A stretch of 28,652 nucleotides of DNA, taken from positions 1 to 28,652 of the IMG/VR virus record IMGVR_UViG_3300025133_000473; one strand, given 5' to 3'. Position numbers and translations under genes: made by a program. Below, piece after piece: positions 8,438-18,338 of this stretch; positions within the stretch are counted from its first letter, which is position 1, and every line of letters begins with the position of its first letter. The notes under the pieces were generated by a model, which searched no databases, had not been told where the DNA came from, and saw only the letters and a program-made list of their open reading frames with translations. This stretch comes from a virus.

Positions 8438-9256
8438 ATGGCCTATGAAATTCAAGAGGGTGTTCATGCTAGCGGAACCCCTGTATTTAGAACCAAGAAT
8501 AAGAGCGGTGACTGGAAGGTCTTTAGAAGCAAAGAGGAAGCTCAGAAATTCATTGAAACCATAAAACCTAAACCTAAGAGTTTTAATCCTAAAACTGGAG
8601 TATACAAGTCCTTTGATACTGAGGAAGATAGAAGTCAATATATTTCCTCGAATACTACATCTGATAAACCCTTCGAGGCTCTTAACGAGAGTACGGGTAA
8701 GTATCTCAGGTTTAAAACTGAGGCCGATAGAGATAGGTTTCTAGTAAGGCAGGGTACAAAGAACGCCCCAAAGAAAACCAAGGAAGAAAAACTTGCGGAT
8801 GAGAAAGAGGAGCAACGCCTCAAAGACGAGAGGGACCCAATAGGACATATAACTCGACTAAGGAAGGAACAGGAAGAAATAGTGGACCTTTCCAAAGGAA
8901 CTGGTGGTATTAGCAGGGATGAAATGAATAAACTAAGAGCTATTAAGCAGGCTGAAATTGATTCGGTTTATAACGCAAGCAATTTCTTTAAGCTTGTAAA
9001 TAACTTTAATCAAGCTGTAAATAAGGCATCTGGTGCTAATACCACCACGACACCACCACCCGTTACACCACCACCCGTTACACCACCACCCGTTAAAGGA
9101 GCAAAAATAATACCTGCATCTGAGGTTATGAAAAGCTTAAGTCAAAAGGAAAGAAAAATAGTTAGGCGAAAGGCTAGACAAATTCAATTATCGGAGCCGG
9201 GATTATCAGGGGCAGAGAGATTGGAGAAGGCCTTAATAGAATCGGGGTACATGTAA
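8438..9256 (+). CDS. Repeat-containing probable virion protein with TPPPV linker
   Basis: A 272-residue protein with three visible parts. Residues 16-40, 49-70 and 79-102 are three copies of a ~22-residue unit with the pattern F...t.Gxyk.F.teeDR..fI, where a short beta pair and a helix alternate. Residues ~110-160 are Lys/Glu-rich and helical. A linker with three TPPPV units (DNA repeat at 9050-9094) precedes a basic C-terminal helix region (LSQKERKIVRRKARQIQLSE). It lies directly upstream of the giant protein with no gap, so the two are probably co-expressed and co-packaged. Function not recognised. Confidence 0.55.
   Translation: MAYEIQEGVHASGTPVFRTKNKSGDWKVFRSKEEAQKFIETIKPKPKSFNPKTGVYKSFDTEEDRSQYISSNTTSDKPFEALNESTGKYLRFKTEADRDRFLVRQGTKNAPKKTKEEKLADEKEEQRLKDERDPIGHITRLRKEQEEIVDLSKGTGGISRDEMNKLRAIKQAEIDSVYNASNFFKLVNNFNQAVNKASGANTTTTPPPVTPPPVTPPPVKGAKIIPASEVMKSLSQKERKIVRRKARQIQLSEPGLSGAERLEKALIESGYM
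9050..9094 (+). repeat. Three perfect 15-bp tandem repeats encoding TPPPV
   Basis: The unit ACACCACCACCCGTT occurs three times head to tail with no mismatch (9050, 9065, 9080), encoding TPPPV x3, a stiff Pro-rich linker. Perfect identity suggests recent expansion by slippage, so copy number may vary between related phages. Confidence 0.95.
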
Positions 9257-12200
9257 ATGTCACAGGCTATTATAAGTTCGGCCAAGGAATTATTAGACTA
9301 CGCACTTGCACATCCAGATGAAATGGAGTCAAGGGGTGTTGATATAGATGAAATTCAGGCCCTGTATAATTCAGCAATTCAAATGTATCCTCAGGAAGAG
9401 AAAATAGACCCTCAGGAATTATTAAAAATCCCAGAGTTTAATCCACAAATATCTCAAAATGATATACCTCAGACGGAGGCAGTAACATCCTCAACCGCTG
9501 TTGAGAGCATCTTAAATAAACCACCGTTGGATAGGAGGTTATTTAAAGTTAAGGATACTAAGCTCAATGTAAATGGTAGCAGAAAAAACATGGGTGTTAT
9601 CCAGAAGAAGTTAGTTCCTACAGAAAGTAATGGGCATGACTGGGATACTAGTATTATTAACGATAAGAAAATCCTAGAAACTCTCCAAACACCAATTCTT
9701 ATGACTCGTGATATGACTGATGAAGAGATTGAGGTTTATGCTAAAAAGACAAAAGAGAAAAAAGAATTAGAGAAACAGGGGTATTCATTAATTGATATAG
9801 ATTCTGATGATTATAGTAAGATAAAAACTCCAGATTCCATAGGAGACCCTTTAAGGAGAGGTATTGTTCTGGCTCAAACAGCAGTAGGAGCTGGATTAAA
9901 TACAATCCCTTTAGTTATTCAATCACCTCAATTAAAATGGATTCAAACAAGGACGAATCAACTTCTACAGGATGAAATATTTATTGACGAGACGAAGACG
10001 GTTGAAAATAGGTACGAGGAAGCTAGGCGTAAAGCTAACGCTGAATTTCAAATGATGGCCATTGAAGGGACCCTACCAGATAATGTTAAGGATGCTTTAA
10101 AAGATAGAGATGATTTAGAAGATTTCTTTTATAATACAGGAAAAGAGATTGGAGATTTTTGGGCAGAATGGTGGGACCCAAAAGAGGCTACAGGGGAATA
10201 TGCAGAGCCACCAGAGAATTTTCTTGGATACCTAGACCCAGTTAGAATGTATATGGTTGGGGCAGAAACTGCTCCAATGATGGGGATGTTTGTTGCGACA
10301 ACTATAGCTAACCCAATTGCTGGAACAGCGACTATGTTTGCTATTGAGGCAGGTTCTTCTAAAGAGGGTATTCTTGAGTATGAGAAGACTACAGGGAAAC
10401 GTGTGCCTGAAGAATTAAGAAACACTATTCCAATTTTAGTAGGTTCCTTTAATGCAGTTCTAGAGAAATTTGGTTTAGATAGAGTTATGAAGGGAGCGGG
10501 AGTAAGGAGCCGTTTACTTAATATCCTTGTGGGGGCTATCTCAGAGGGTACTACTGAAGGATTTCAAGAGGTCTCTCAGATTATTGGTGAACAATTGACT
10601 CAAGAGGAGAAAAAATTATTTAAGTTTACAGAGCAGGATTGGGAGAGAACTGTTGCATCATTTTATGCTGGAACTATTATGGGTACAGCAGGAACCACTA
10701 TATCAAACACTCTTGATGTAGAGGGCAGGCTTGTGCATGATATGCAGAAAGAGGTTGATAAGTATGCCTCTGATAATGATATGTCAAAGAATGATTCATG
10801 GAATGAAGTTAATCGTGCTGTAGATAACAATGAAATAGATTCTGATATGGGAACATGGATTAAGCATTTCCTAATAAAAAACCCAGACTTTGATAAGTCC
10901 AGTGTGCTCGCTATCACAAAAGAGACCCGTATACTTCTTAAGGATGAATATATTCAAAACCTTATTGAAAACGAGGAACATACCCCAGAGGAGGCTGAGG
11001 ATGCATATCGTATTTGGGCTGAGTCTGAGCAACTTGGAGACACAAAGGCTCCCGGAGCATTTATTAAGGGGTCAACTAAAATTGACACTGACCTTCGCAA
11101 AATAGTTTTAAGTTTATATGGGGGTGCTGATAAAACTACTGTAATTGAAGAAATGTATGGAGCTCTATATAAAGGACTAACTGCCGAGGAGAGGAAGGCC
11201 GTTGAGGATGAATTTAGAGAAAATAATCCAGATAGAGTAGCGGACCTTGATAATGAACTTAAGCGAAACAATGGATGGTCTCAACTCTTAAATGAACATT
11301 TCCAGAAGCGTGGACTGAAGTGGTATCAGGAAGAGGGAGTTAAGATAAATCAAGATGTAGTTGATAGAGCCCTTACTCGTTTTGGTCAAAAGATTAAAGA
11401 TTTCTTTATAGGTGTGGATGAGGTGTCTCCTCTTGGGGATAAAACCATGGAGTTTATAACTCAGTTTGGACAGGGGACAAAAGGAATTTCTGAAATATAC
11501 TCAACCAAAGATGGTGAAACCATGCAGGCAGAGGTTCTGGACTACTCGAATAAGTTGTCTGAAATTAAGGAATCAGACCCTAGAAAGTACTGGTCAGTAG
11601 ATAATGTTCCTCCTGAATCAAAGGGTACTCCGATAGAAACTGAGCGTGGTGTTGCTTTTGTAGGTGAAGATGGTGATATTAAGGGATTAGCTAGTAAAGT
11701 TGGGGCAAAAGAGGGTGGTATTGCAGATGAACTTCTAGAGAAAGCTATTGAGGCTGGTGGTAATAAATTAGACAATTTCGATATTTATCTTACCGAAATT
11801 TATGAAAGAAATGGATTTAGAGTTGTAGCCAGAACCCCGTTCAATGAGGAATTTGCTCCAGATGGATGGGAGCCTGAGATTGGGAAGCCTGATGTTGTAG
11901 CTATGATACATGACCCAAATAGCATAGCTGAATTTGAAGAAAAAATGTTCGAGAGCCCTGATACTGGTTACGATGATATGATAGAGTATCGTGATAGTGT
12001 TCAGGAAACCATGCAGGCCGAGCCCCTAAAGGTAGATGAAATAGCACAAAAGTATTCCTCCAAGGAACCTATCACAAAGGGAATGGGGAGAGCTGGAGTT
12101 GCTACCGACAAGGGTTTGAGTGAGGTCCTTAAGGTACTAGCCGATGATGGATTCGATATAAACGGAGCTCTTGAGTGGTACGATGAGGCTGTATCCGAGG

Positions 12201-15200
12201 CGAAGGGCATTGGTTCTGTTGAGGTCCCCGCAATTAAGTCTCATAAAAATGGAGATGCCCTGTGGGATATTTTTATGGGTATGACAAGCCTAGGTACTAA
12301 GATACCTCCAAACTATGATAGTGGTATTAGTATTCTAAAAACCTATCTTGAAACCGGTAAAATAAATTATGTTCAGAATGATAAGGGTACTACCCTAATT
12401 GAATATGAAAATTCCGATGGTATTCCTAAGAAAGTAAGAATGCCTGTAATAGCGGATATGTTCAAGAAGTTTGAGGGACTTGTCTCTGAGCTTGGCGAGG
12501 ATGGGGCTATTGAGTGGCTTATGACTCCTCATAGCGGGCTAGAAATTGCGGAGCTTAACGCTAAATTAGCAGGGCAGAAGCCCGGGGCTAAGAAGAAACC
12601 ATCCGGTATTACACTTAATGGTGAATACTATGGTGCACGAATATTGGGACCGAAGATAGGTCGCTATATTATGAATCTTCATGGTGTCCACGGGGAAGCC
12701 ACCTACGATATATGGTGGACCAGAACATGGAATAGGTGGATGGGAACCCCCTTTACAGATAAAGGTGAACTTAAAGCCTCTCCATCTTGGGGAACAGAGT
12801 CTCAGGCTATGGATGAGGCCATGGAAAATATAAAGAATAAGCTTAATGAACTAACCGACAGAAAATGGAATGTTGCTGAAATTCAGGCGGTCCTGTGGTA
12901 CTATGAGAAACAAATATATGTTAGGCATGGCCAAAAAGATGATGGTTTAAACTATGGAAATGTTGCTAAATTAAGGGCAGAAAAGAAAGGTTATTATGAA
13001 GAATATGCCACACCCGTCAGTGATAAAGGCACTGGACAAATTGAAGAGGGACGGAGTTCTGAACAACGAGAGGTTGATGCCGATACTGAAGGCCGAACTG
13101 AAGAAACTCGAGAAGAAACTAAACAAAAAAGTGGTCCTCTAGAGCAGGAAACAATGCAGGCTATCCCTCTATGGGAGAGCAAGATACTCAAGGCCGTAAA
13201 TAAACTCGGTTCGGATAAATTCGGAAAAAAATATGATAGAAAAACCATACCCATTAGAAGTGTAAAGAATTTCCTTCTCAACCAAGGCGTAAGTGAAGAG
13301 GAAATGAAGTGGGCTGGTATGGACATAATATTTAATATGCCATTCGGTGAGAAGAGTATTAGCGTCAAGGTATTACAGGACCACATAAAGAACAACAACC
13401 TTCAGATGACCGAGATTGTTCGTGGAGGTAACCCAGAATATGACAAGGTAAGAGCTGATTGGCTAGTTGCTGAATCACGAATGGAAGATTTAAGGCTGGA
13501 ATTGCAGGAAAAAGTTGAGGGTGATTTGTCACGTAATGGGCTCAATAAGTTAAGAAAAGAATTTCAGGACTCAATAATGAGAGAAGGGGAGTTATATTTG
13601 GCTATGTCAAAGCTAGAGGCGGATATAGACTATAAGAAAGAACCTCGCCACGATGCCTACAAGGTCCCCTCAAGAAGCCAAGAATTTGACGCTCCCCCTA
13701 AAGACTATAAGGAAATGGAAATTACCATTCCCGATGATGCCACTACCGGTATATTCAAGGTAGAACATCACTTCCCAGATAATAATATTATTGCCTTTGT
13801 CCGATTCGATACCCGTATGAAGGATGGTAAGAAGGTTCTATTTATTGAGGAGATTCAATCCGACTGGCACCACAAGGGTTCCGCTGAGGGATATCAAGGC
13901 TATCTCAAAACATTAACCGAAATTCCTGATGACTATAGGGTAGTCAGGGTGAACAATATAGAGGGACAGAGGAAGAAGGCGGATATTCTAGATTCTGATG
14001 ATAAGTTTGAAGACAGATATGAGGATACTCGATTTGATGTGGCAGATGGTTATGCTGGATATATTTTAGAGTACAAAAGCGAAGAGACTGGTGAATGGGT
14101 TACGGTCAGAACCCTAAGCGAAAGGGCTATGAGCGAGGATACTATGGAGAGAGCTGAGAAGTTTTTCCTTAGAACAATGAATGACAAGAACCTAAACCTC
14201 GAGAGACGTAAGGTTCCTGATGCTCCATTCAAGCAGAGCTGGATGAGACTCGCTCAGAAGAGAATGCTCAGATATGCCGTTGATAATAAGTTTGACTCTA
14301 TCGAGTGGGCAACCGGAGCAGAGTCCGCTGACATGTACGATATAAGAGATAAATTCGACTCGTTGGAATATAGAAAGACAGCCACCGGTCGGTACCACTT
14401 CCAAACTTTTGAGGGTGAGCAACTTACAGGCACATCAAAAACCTTTGAGGCTGATGAGGTAGACATTAAAAATTATTTTGGTAAGGAAATTGCTAACCAA
14501 ATTATTCAAGGCGAGGGCACAAAGGGGGACCATGGATATGTCACCTTGGAAACAAAGGATATGGTTATGGGCGGTGAGTTTCACAAGGAGTTCTACGATG
14601 TCCGAGTACCGCAAGCATTTAAGAAAGTAATTAAACCATTCGGTGGCAAGGTTGTTAGTGGCGAGTATAGGAACTCCATTGAGCTAACCAGTGAAATGAA
14701 TGAGGCCTTCGCTAGACCTCAGGAAACATTCCAAGCTGAGGTAATGCCTGCGGAAACTACTCCAGAGGCCATACAAAGAAAGATTCAAGATAAGCTTAAC
14801 AGACTAAAGAAAGCACAGGATATTCTTAAGATTGATGATGAGGAAATGGATGCCTATCTAGACACAGAACTATATCTTTCAAAGGTAAGACATCAACTAG
14901 ACCTTAATGATAATGAGGTTAATGATTTTATGAAAGAGATGAAAGATGGTGCCTTTGAAATTGATGACATTGGAACCTTCCTCTACGCCCAGCACGCTAG
15001 GGAGAGGGATGCTGTTATTAAAGACAGGGACCCTAAGATTGACTTCGATGCCTCCGGCTGGGATAATGAAGCTATGGGAGGAACCCCCCAGAGTTATATG
15101 CCCGGTGGTAAAAATTACAAGAAGGGTACCAAGGCTCTAGCTAATAAGTTTAGAAATAAGTTTATAAATAAAAGGCTTAAGTTTTTATATGAGAGCGGGT

Positions 15201-17320
15201 TAATAACGGAGGAAGCCTACAATGACTTTAAGTCCGGCAAGGTCTACTCTCACTATGTTCCCCTAAAGGGAATAGCTAGCTCAGAGGAGTATACCGGTAC
15301 GGGTCGAGGATTTAATCTTACGGGTAAGGATATCAAGAGGGCCAAGGGTCGCTCAACTCTAGCAAATAACCCTTTCTCTCAGGTTCTTTCGGATATGGAA
15401 CAGACAATTATCAGGGCAGAAAAGAACCGTGTAGCACAGAGTCTATATAATTTAATTAAGAATAATGAGCTCCTTATGCCTGATGGCACACCATACTGGG
15501 AGGTTAAGAATATAAGATATAGACCAAGCTTTGATAAGAATGGTGAAATGCAGAGCCTTATTCCAGAGAACCTTGATGGGACAAAGGAGATGATAGTTTA
15601 TTTTAATGGGAAACCAAAGAAAATTATTATTCACGATAAAACCTTGTATGATAATCTTAATAATTTAGGTCAAGGAAAGGGTGTTAAGTTTCTATCAACA
15701 GCTATAAATGTTATGAGGAATTTATACACAACCCTTAGCCCAAAATTCTGGATAACAAATTTCCAGAGAGATAGTTTAATGAATGCTCTTATGCATGTAG
15801 GTGAGGGTCGCTCAGATATAGCTATAGGAACACTTAAGAATATTCCAATGGCAAAGTGGGGTATCTTTCAAGCCCTAACAGGGGGCAAGGGTGAGTGGAC
15901 TGATATTTATAATGACTTCCTTGAAAATGGTGGTAAGATTGGGTGGATAGAACCTCAAACTATTGAGGAGAGAACAGCTAATCTCGAGAAACGCCTTAAT
16001 AATATGCAGGGGAAGAACCCTATGAGGGTTGCCGTTAAGGGAATATTTAGCACCATTGAGGGAATTAATACTATATTTGAGAGCTCAACAAGGCTAGCAA
16101 CATACAAGGCCCTGCTTGATGCTGGGTACTCAAAGAAGAAGGCCTCCCAAATAGCTAAGAATATTACCGTTAACTTTAATAAAAAGGGTGAGCTTGGACA
16201 CACCTTAAACACAGCATATCTATTTGCCAATGCTTCAATTCAGGGTGGATTTAATGTTGCAAAAATGCTATACACTACCAAGAGGGGATTGATGATGCAT
16301 GGAGCCCTAATGACCGCTGGCTATGCTATGGCCTCAATAATGAGAGCTGATGATGAGGATGAATACGATGGTATTAATGATTATGAACGCTTTACTAAAC
16401 TTATGGTACCCAAGTCCGGTGGAGGATATTTCCCTATACAGTTACCATATGGGTTAAATTGGCCATATGCACTGGGAATTATTGCGGAGGAGGTTAACAA
16501 TGGAGATATAACCGTTGAGGATGCTGGAATAAAAGCTCTTTATTTACTTACCACAACATTCAGCCCAATACAGGGACATGACCTTATTGATGCCGTAACT
16601 CCTACAGCAGGTAAACCTGTTTCCCAGTGGATTAGGAATAAAAAATACCATGGTGGAAATATTAAGCCTGAGGGGGAGGAAGCTGAGAGCATGGCTCCAT
16701 CAAGGAACTACTATGATAGTGCTAATCCATTAAGCATTAAGTTCTCTAAAATGTTGAATAAGGCTACAGGAGGCACAGATATAAGAGAGGGAGTAGTATC
16801 AGTATCCCCAAATAATATAGATGGCATAATTGAGTGGTTTGGGCCCGCCATGAATAGTATGTATGACCTTATTGGTGGCAAAGAGTTTGATAATATGAAC
16901 ATGAAAAAATTAATTCATATTGAGCCCGGAGACTATAAACCTAAGAGTATTGTATTTGATATTATAAATGACTCTAAAACAAATAAGCTAACCGATACTG
17001 ACCTTAGAAGATATAGTAGATACCTAGAAATAGCTATAGATTCCGGGTCCCTTAATGAGGATGATGCTGATAAATTTGCAAAGGAAATCAAGGCCAATCA
17101 GGATAGGGTTAACCTTTCCCCGGAGGATGCAACCATTAGGGTTAATGCAAAGGTGGGCCATAAAAAACTAAGAGGCAACAAGTTTACCGAGGAAGATATT
17201 AAAAATTATACCGATATGCTTGAGGATGCCTATGATAGAGATATTATTACCAAAGGTGAGTATAGCTATAGATATAATTTTATAGACAGAGCATGGGAGA
17301 AACTTGAAGAAAACGATTAA
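9257..17320 (+). CDS. Giant polyvalent protein (2687 aa) with LPD38-like C-terminal region
   Basis: One uninterrupted 8-kb frame. Such polyvalent proteins combine many domains and are thought to be delivered with phage DNA. Visible regions: helical N-terminus with hydrophobic segments (~330-365, AETAPMMGMFVATTIANP); a segment at ~790-890 with GGNKLDNFDIYLTEIYERNG, perhaps related to acetyltransferase folds; ~1125-1260 with LGPKIGRYIMNLHG and WNRWMGTP; ~1500-1690 with EEIQSDWHHKG and VPDAPFKQSWMRLAQKRM, a pair recurrent in phage polyvalent proteins; and ~2150-2440 (LYTTLSPKFWITNFQRDSLM) matching my memory of Large Polyvalent Domain 38. Four linkers with T(M/F)QA (Gln 757, 920, 1301, 1826) separate these regions. 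Domain names are from memory; activities are not shown. Confidence 0.8.
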   Translation: MSQAIISSAKELLDYALAHPDEMESRGVDIDEIQALYNSAIQMYPQEEKIDPQELLKIPEFNPQISQNDIPQTEAVTSSTAVESILNKPPLDRRLFKVKDTKLNVNGSRKNMGVIQKKLVPTESNGHDWDTSIINDKKILETLQTPILMTRDMTDEEIEVYAKKTKEKKELEKQGYSLIDIDSDDYSKIKTPDSIGDPLRRGIVLAQTAVGAGLNTIPLVIQSPQLKWIQTRTNQLLQDEIFIDETKTVENRYEEARRKANAEFQMMAIEGTLPDNVKDALKDRDDLEDFFYNTGKEIGDFWAEWWDPKEATGEYAEPPENFLGYLDPVRMYMVGAETAPMMGMFVATTIANPIAGTATMFAIEAGSSKEGILEYEKTTGKRVPEELRNTIPILVGSFNAVLEKFGLDRVMKGAGVRSRLLNILVGAISEGTTEGFQEVSQIIGEQLTQEEKKLFKFTEQDWERTVASFYAGTIMGTAGTTISNTLDVEGRLVHDMQKEVDKYASDNDMSKNDSWNEVNRAVDNNEIDSDMGTWIKHFLIKNPDFDKSSVLAITKETRILLKDEYIQNLIENEEHTPEEAEDAYRIWAESEQLGDTKAPGAFIKGSTKIDTDLRKIVLSLYGGADKTTVIEEMYGALYKGLTAEERKAVEDEFRENNPDRVADLDNELKRNNGWSQLLNEHFQKRGLKWYQEEGVKINQDVVDRALTRFGQKIKDFFIGVDEVSPLGDKTMEFITQFGQGTKGISEIYSTKDGETMQAEVLDYSNKLSEIKESDPRKYWSVDNVPPESKGTPIETERGVAFVGEDGDIKGLASKVGAKEGGIADELLEKAIEAGGNKLDNFDIYLTEIYERNGFRVVARTPFNEEFAPDGWEPEIGKPDVVAMIHDPNSIAEFEEKMFESPDTGYDDMIEYRDSVQETMQAEPLKVDEIAQKYSSKEPITKGMGRAGVATDKGLSEVLKVLADDGFDINGALEWYDEAVSEAKGIGSVEVPAIKSHKNGDALWDIFMGMTSLGTKIPPNYDSGISILKTYLETGKINYVQNDKGTTLIEYENSDGIPKKVRMPVIADMFKKFEGLVSELGEDGAIEWLMTPHSGLEIAELNAKLAGQKPGAKKKPSGITLNGEYYGARILGPKIGRYIMNLHGVHGEATYDIWWTRTWNRWMGTPFTDKGELKASPSWGTESQAMDEAMENIKNKLNELTDRKWNVAEIQAVLWYYEKQIYVRHGQKDDGLNYGNVAKLRAEKKGYYEEYATPVSDKGTGQIEEGRSSEQREVDADTEGRTEETREETKQKSGPLEQETMQAIPLWESKILKAVNKLGSDKFGKKYDRKTIPIRSVKNFLLNQGVSEEEMKWAGMDIIFNMPFGEKSISVKVLQDHIKNNNLQMTEIVRGGNPEYDKVRADWLVAESRMEDLRLELQEKVEGDLSRNGLNKLRKEFQDSIMREGELYLAMSKLEADIDYKKEPRHDAYKVPSRSQEFDAPPKDYKEMEITIPDDATTGIFKVEHHFPDNNIIAFVRFDTRMKDGKKVLFIEEIQSDWHHKGSAEGYQGYLKTLTEIPDDYRVVRVNNIEGQRKKADILDSDDKFEDRYEDTRFDVADGYAGYILEYKSEETGEWVTVRTLSERAMSEDTMERAEKFFLRTMNDKNLNLERRKVPDAPFKQSWMRLAQKRMLRYAVDNKFDSIEWATGAESADMYDIRDKFDSLEYRKTATGRYHFQTFEGEQLTGTSKTFEADEVDIKNYFGKEIANQIIQGEGTKGDHGYVTLETKDMVMGGEFHKEFYDVRVPQAFKKVIKPFGGKVVSGEYRNSIELTSEMNEAFARPQETFQAEVMPAETTPEAIQRKIQDKLNRLKKAQDILKIDDEEMDAYLDTELYLSKVRHQLDLNDNEVNDFMKEMKDGAFEIDDIGTFLYAQHARERDAVIKDRDPKIDFDASGWDNEAMGGTPQSYMPGGKNYKKGTKALANKFRNKFINKRLKFLYESGLITEEAYNDFKSGKVYSHYVPLKGIASSEEYTGTGRGFNLTGKDIKRAKGRSTLANNPFSQVLSDMEQTIIRAEKNRVAQSLYNLIKNNELLMPDGTPYWEVKNIRYRPSFDKNGEMQSLIPENLDGTKEMIVYFNGKPKKIIIHDKTLYDNLNNLGQGKGVKFLSTAINVMRNLYTTLSPKFWITNFQRDSLMNALMHVGEGRSDIAIGTLKNIPMAKWGIFQALTGGKGEWTDIYNDFLENGGKIGWIEPQTIEERTANLEKRLNNMQGKNPMRVAVKGIFSTIEGINTIFESSTRLATYKALLDAGYSKKKASQIAKNITVNFNKKGELGHTLNTAYLFANASIQGGFNVAKMLYTTKRGLMMHGALMTAGYAMASIMRADDEDEYDGINDYERFTKLMVPKSGGGYFPIQLPYGLNWPYALGIIAEEVNNGDITVEDAGIKALYLLTTTFSPIQGHDLIDAVTPTAGKPVSQWIRNKKYHGGNIKPEGEEAESMAPSRNYYDSANPLSIKFSKMLNKATGGTDIREGVVSVSPNNIDGIIEWFGPAMNSMYDLIGGKEFDNMNMKKLIHIEPGDYKPKSIVFDIINDSKTNKLTDTDLRRYSRYLEIAIDSGSLNEDDADKFAKEIKANQDRVNLSPEDATIRVNAKVGHKKLRGNKFTEEDIKNYTDMLEDAYDRDIITKGEYSYRYNFIDRAWEKLEEND

Positions 17321-17753
17321 GCAACTTATTAAAGATGTACTCGAGATACTGGATGAGTGTGGTATTAAGTACAGCGATGATGCAGTGGAGCTTGTGTATG
17401 AAACAGGAATGGCGGAGACCGGATACAGACACCTTGAGCAGATAGGTGGTGGCCCGGGGATTTCCTTTTTTCAAATTGAGATAGGCACCCTAGAGGATAA
17501 CTGGGAGAACTACATAGTCTACCGAAAACCTCTAATAGAGTGTCTATATAGACTAGGATACATAGAGAAGGACCCTGTATTTAGTGCGTTAACTAACATT
17601 GCGGTAGCCATAGCTATGTGTAGAATATACTACTGGAGACAACCGGGTTCAATACCTGTATCTATAGGTGGAAGAGCTGAGTACTGGAAGAAAAACTACA
17701 ATACAGTTTTGGGAGCGGGGACCGTTGAGCATTACCTTGAGGCGAATGCATAG
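17304..17753 (+). CDS. Lysozyme-like (transglycosylase-type) endolysin or virion hydrolase
   Basis: A 149-residue protein starting at TTG 17304 inside the end of the giant gene; GGGAGA (17295-17300) lies just ahead. Residues 35-70 (GMAETGYRHLEQIGGGPGI, then FFQIEIGTLEDNWENY) match a phage family with lysozyme/transglycosylase-like organisation: an AE(S/T)G motif with candidate catalytic Glu38, a Gly-rich turn, then Q-[MI]-E. The C-terminal part with CRIYYWRQPGSIP and WKKNYNTVLGAGT also belongs to that pattern. No signal peptide, so release would need a holin, and holin-like genes follow directly. It may cut peptidoglycan at lysis or entry. Catalytic role inferred, not proven. Confidence 0.68.
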   Translation: MKKTIKQLIKDVLEILDECGIKYSDDAVELVYETGMAETGYRHLEQIGGGPGISFFQIEIGTLEDNWENYIVYRKPLIECLYRLGYIEKDPVFSALTNIAVAIAMCRIYYWRQPGSIPVSIGGRAEYWKKNYNTVLGAGTVEHYLEANA

Positions 17754-18013
17754 TGGACCTAAACCTTATCGACCAATACGGTTTGCCAATAGCTATGCTT
17801 GTAGGCTTCGGATGGTATATCATACAGCGTACAAAATTTTTAGAGGAAACTCTAACAAGGGAAATGAACGAGGACTTTGGTCGATTGGAGGCCATTATAG
17901 TTCAGTTAATATCCCAGATAAAGCTAGCACAACTTAAGGTGGAGGAGGTTAAGGGATACATTGAGGGCCTTAACGATATCCTCGCCAAAATAGAAACCAA
18001 GAAAGACAAATGA
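17753..18013 (+). CDS. Holin-like protein: one membrane segment plus coiled coil
   Basis: An 86-residue protein starting at GTG 17753, overlapping the TAG of the lysozyme-like gene by one base. Residues ~7-25 (DQYGLPIAMLVGFGWYIIQ) form one membrane segment, followed by a long charged helix or coiled coil (~28-80) and a Lys-rich end. This resembles BhlA/YvrJ-type small holin-like proteins. The position directly after a putative endolysin supports a lysis role; a spanin or other membrane accessory is the alternative. The stop overlaps the next ATG (ATGA). Confidence 0.6.
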   Translation: MDLNLIDQYGLPIAMLVGFGWYIIQRTKFLEETLTREMNEDFGRLEAIIVQLISQIKLAQLKVEEVKGYIEGLNDILAKIETKKDK

Positions 18014-18183
18014 GAGTGGATACATTAAAAACCCTTTCTGTAGGGGTAAGCGGAGTGACAGTAACTTGGATAGAGTGGATACCATGGGGCATACGCCTTG
18101 CCGTGGCTATAGTATCGCTTATGTATATGTGGTTCAAGGCACTGAACGAGCGAAAGAAATTTTACAGGGAGTGGGATAAATAG
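18010..18183 (+). CDS. Small membrane protein, possible second holin (57 aa)
   Basis: A 57-residue frame starting at the ATG of an ATGA overlap and ending with TAG whose last base begins the next GTG. The centre (WIPWGIRLAVAIVSLMYMWF) is one clear membrane segment, followed by a basic, aromatic tail (KALNERKKFYREWDK). Tight coupling on both sides and position in the lysis cassette suggest a holin or antiholin. No family recognised with certainty. Confidence 0.55.
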   Translation: MRVDTLKTLSVGVSGVTVTWIEWIPWGIRLAVAIVSLMYMWFKALNERKKFYREWDK

Positions 18184-18338
18184 TGCTACCGATACTGAAA
18201 CTTTTAACCCCCACAATAATTAAAGCCATATCAAAGTATGTCTTTGAGGAGAATGACCTTGACCGGAAGGTTAAGGAGTTAGAGGATACCCTAGATAGGG
18301 TTAGAGAACGATTAATTAAACTGGAGAAACCCCAATGA
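18183..18338 (+). CDS. Small protein with C-terminal coiled coil (51 aa)
   Basis: GTG 18183 overlaps the preceding TAG; the stop TGA at 18336-18338 overlaps the next ATG. The N-terminus MLPILKLLTPTIIKAISKYV is amphipathic or hydrophobic; the rest (DRKVKELEDTLDRVRERLIK) is a short coiled coil. Small proteins of this plan are frequent in phage lysis regions. Possible role: membrane-attached partner of the holin-like proteins (inference). Confidence 0.5.
   Translation: MLPILKLLTPTIIKAISKYVFEENDLDRKVKELEDTLDRVRERLIKLEKPQ

Noticed and set aside
12994-13398. Long minus-strand frame inside the giant gene
   Set aside because: It lies opposite a strongly coding region, has no ribosome site, and its composition (Ser/Leu-rich) is that of a reverse-strand shadow.
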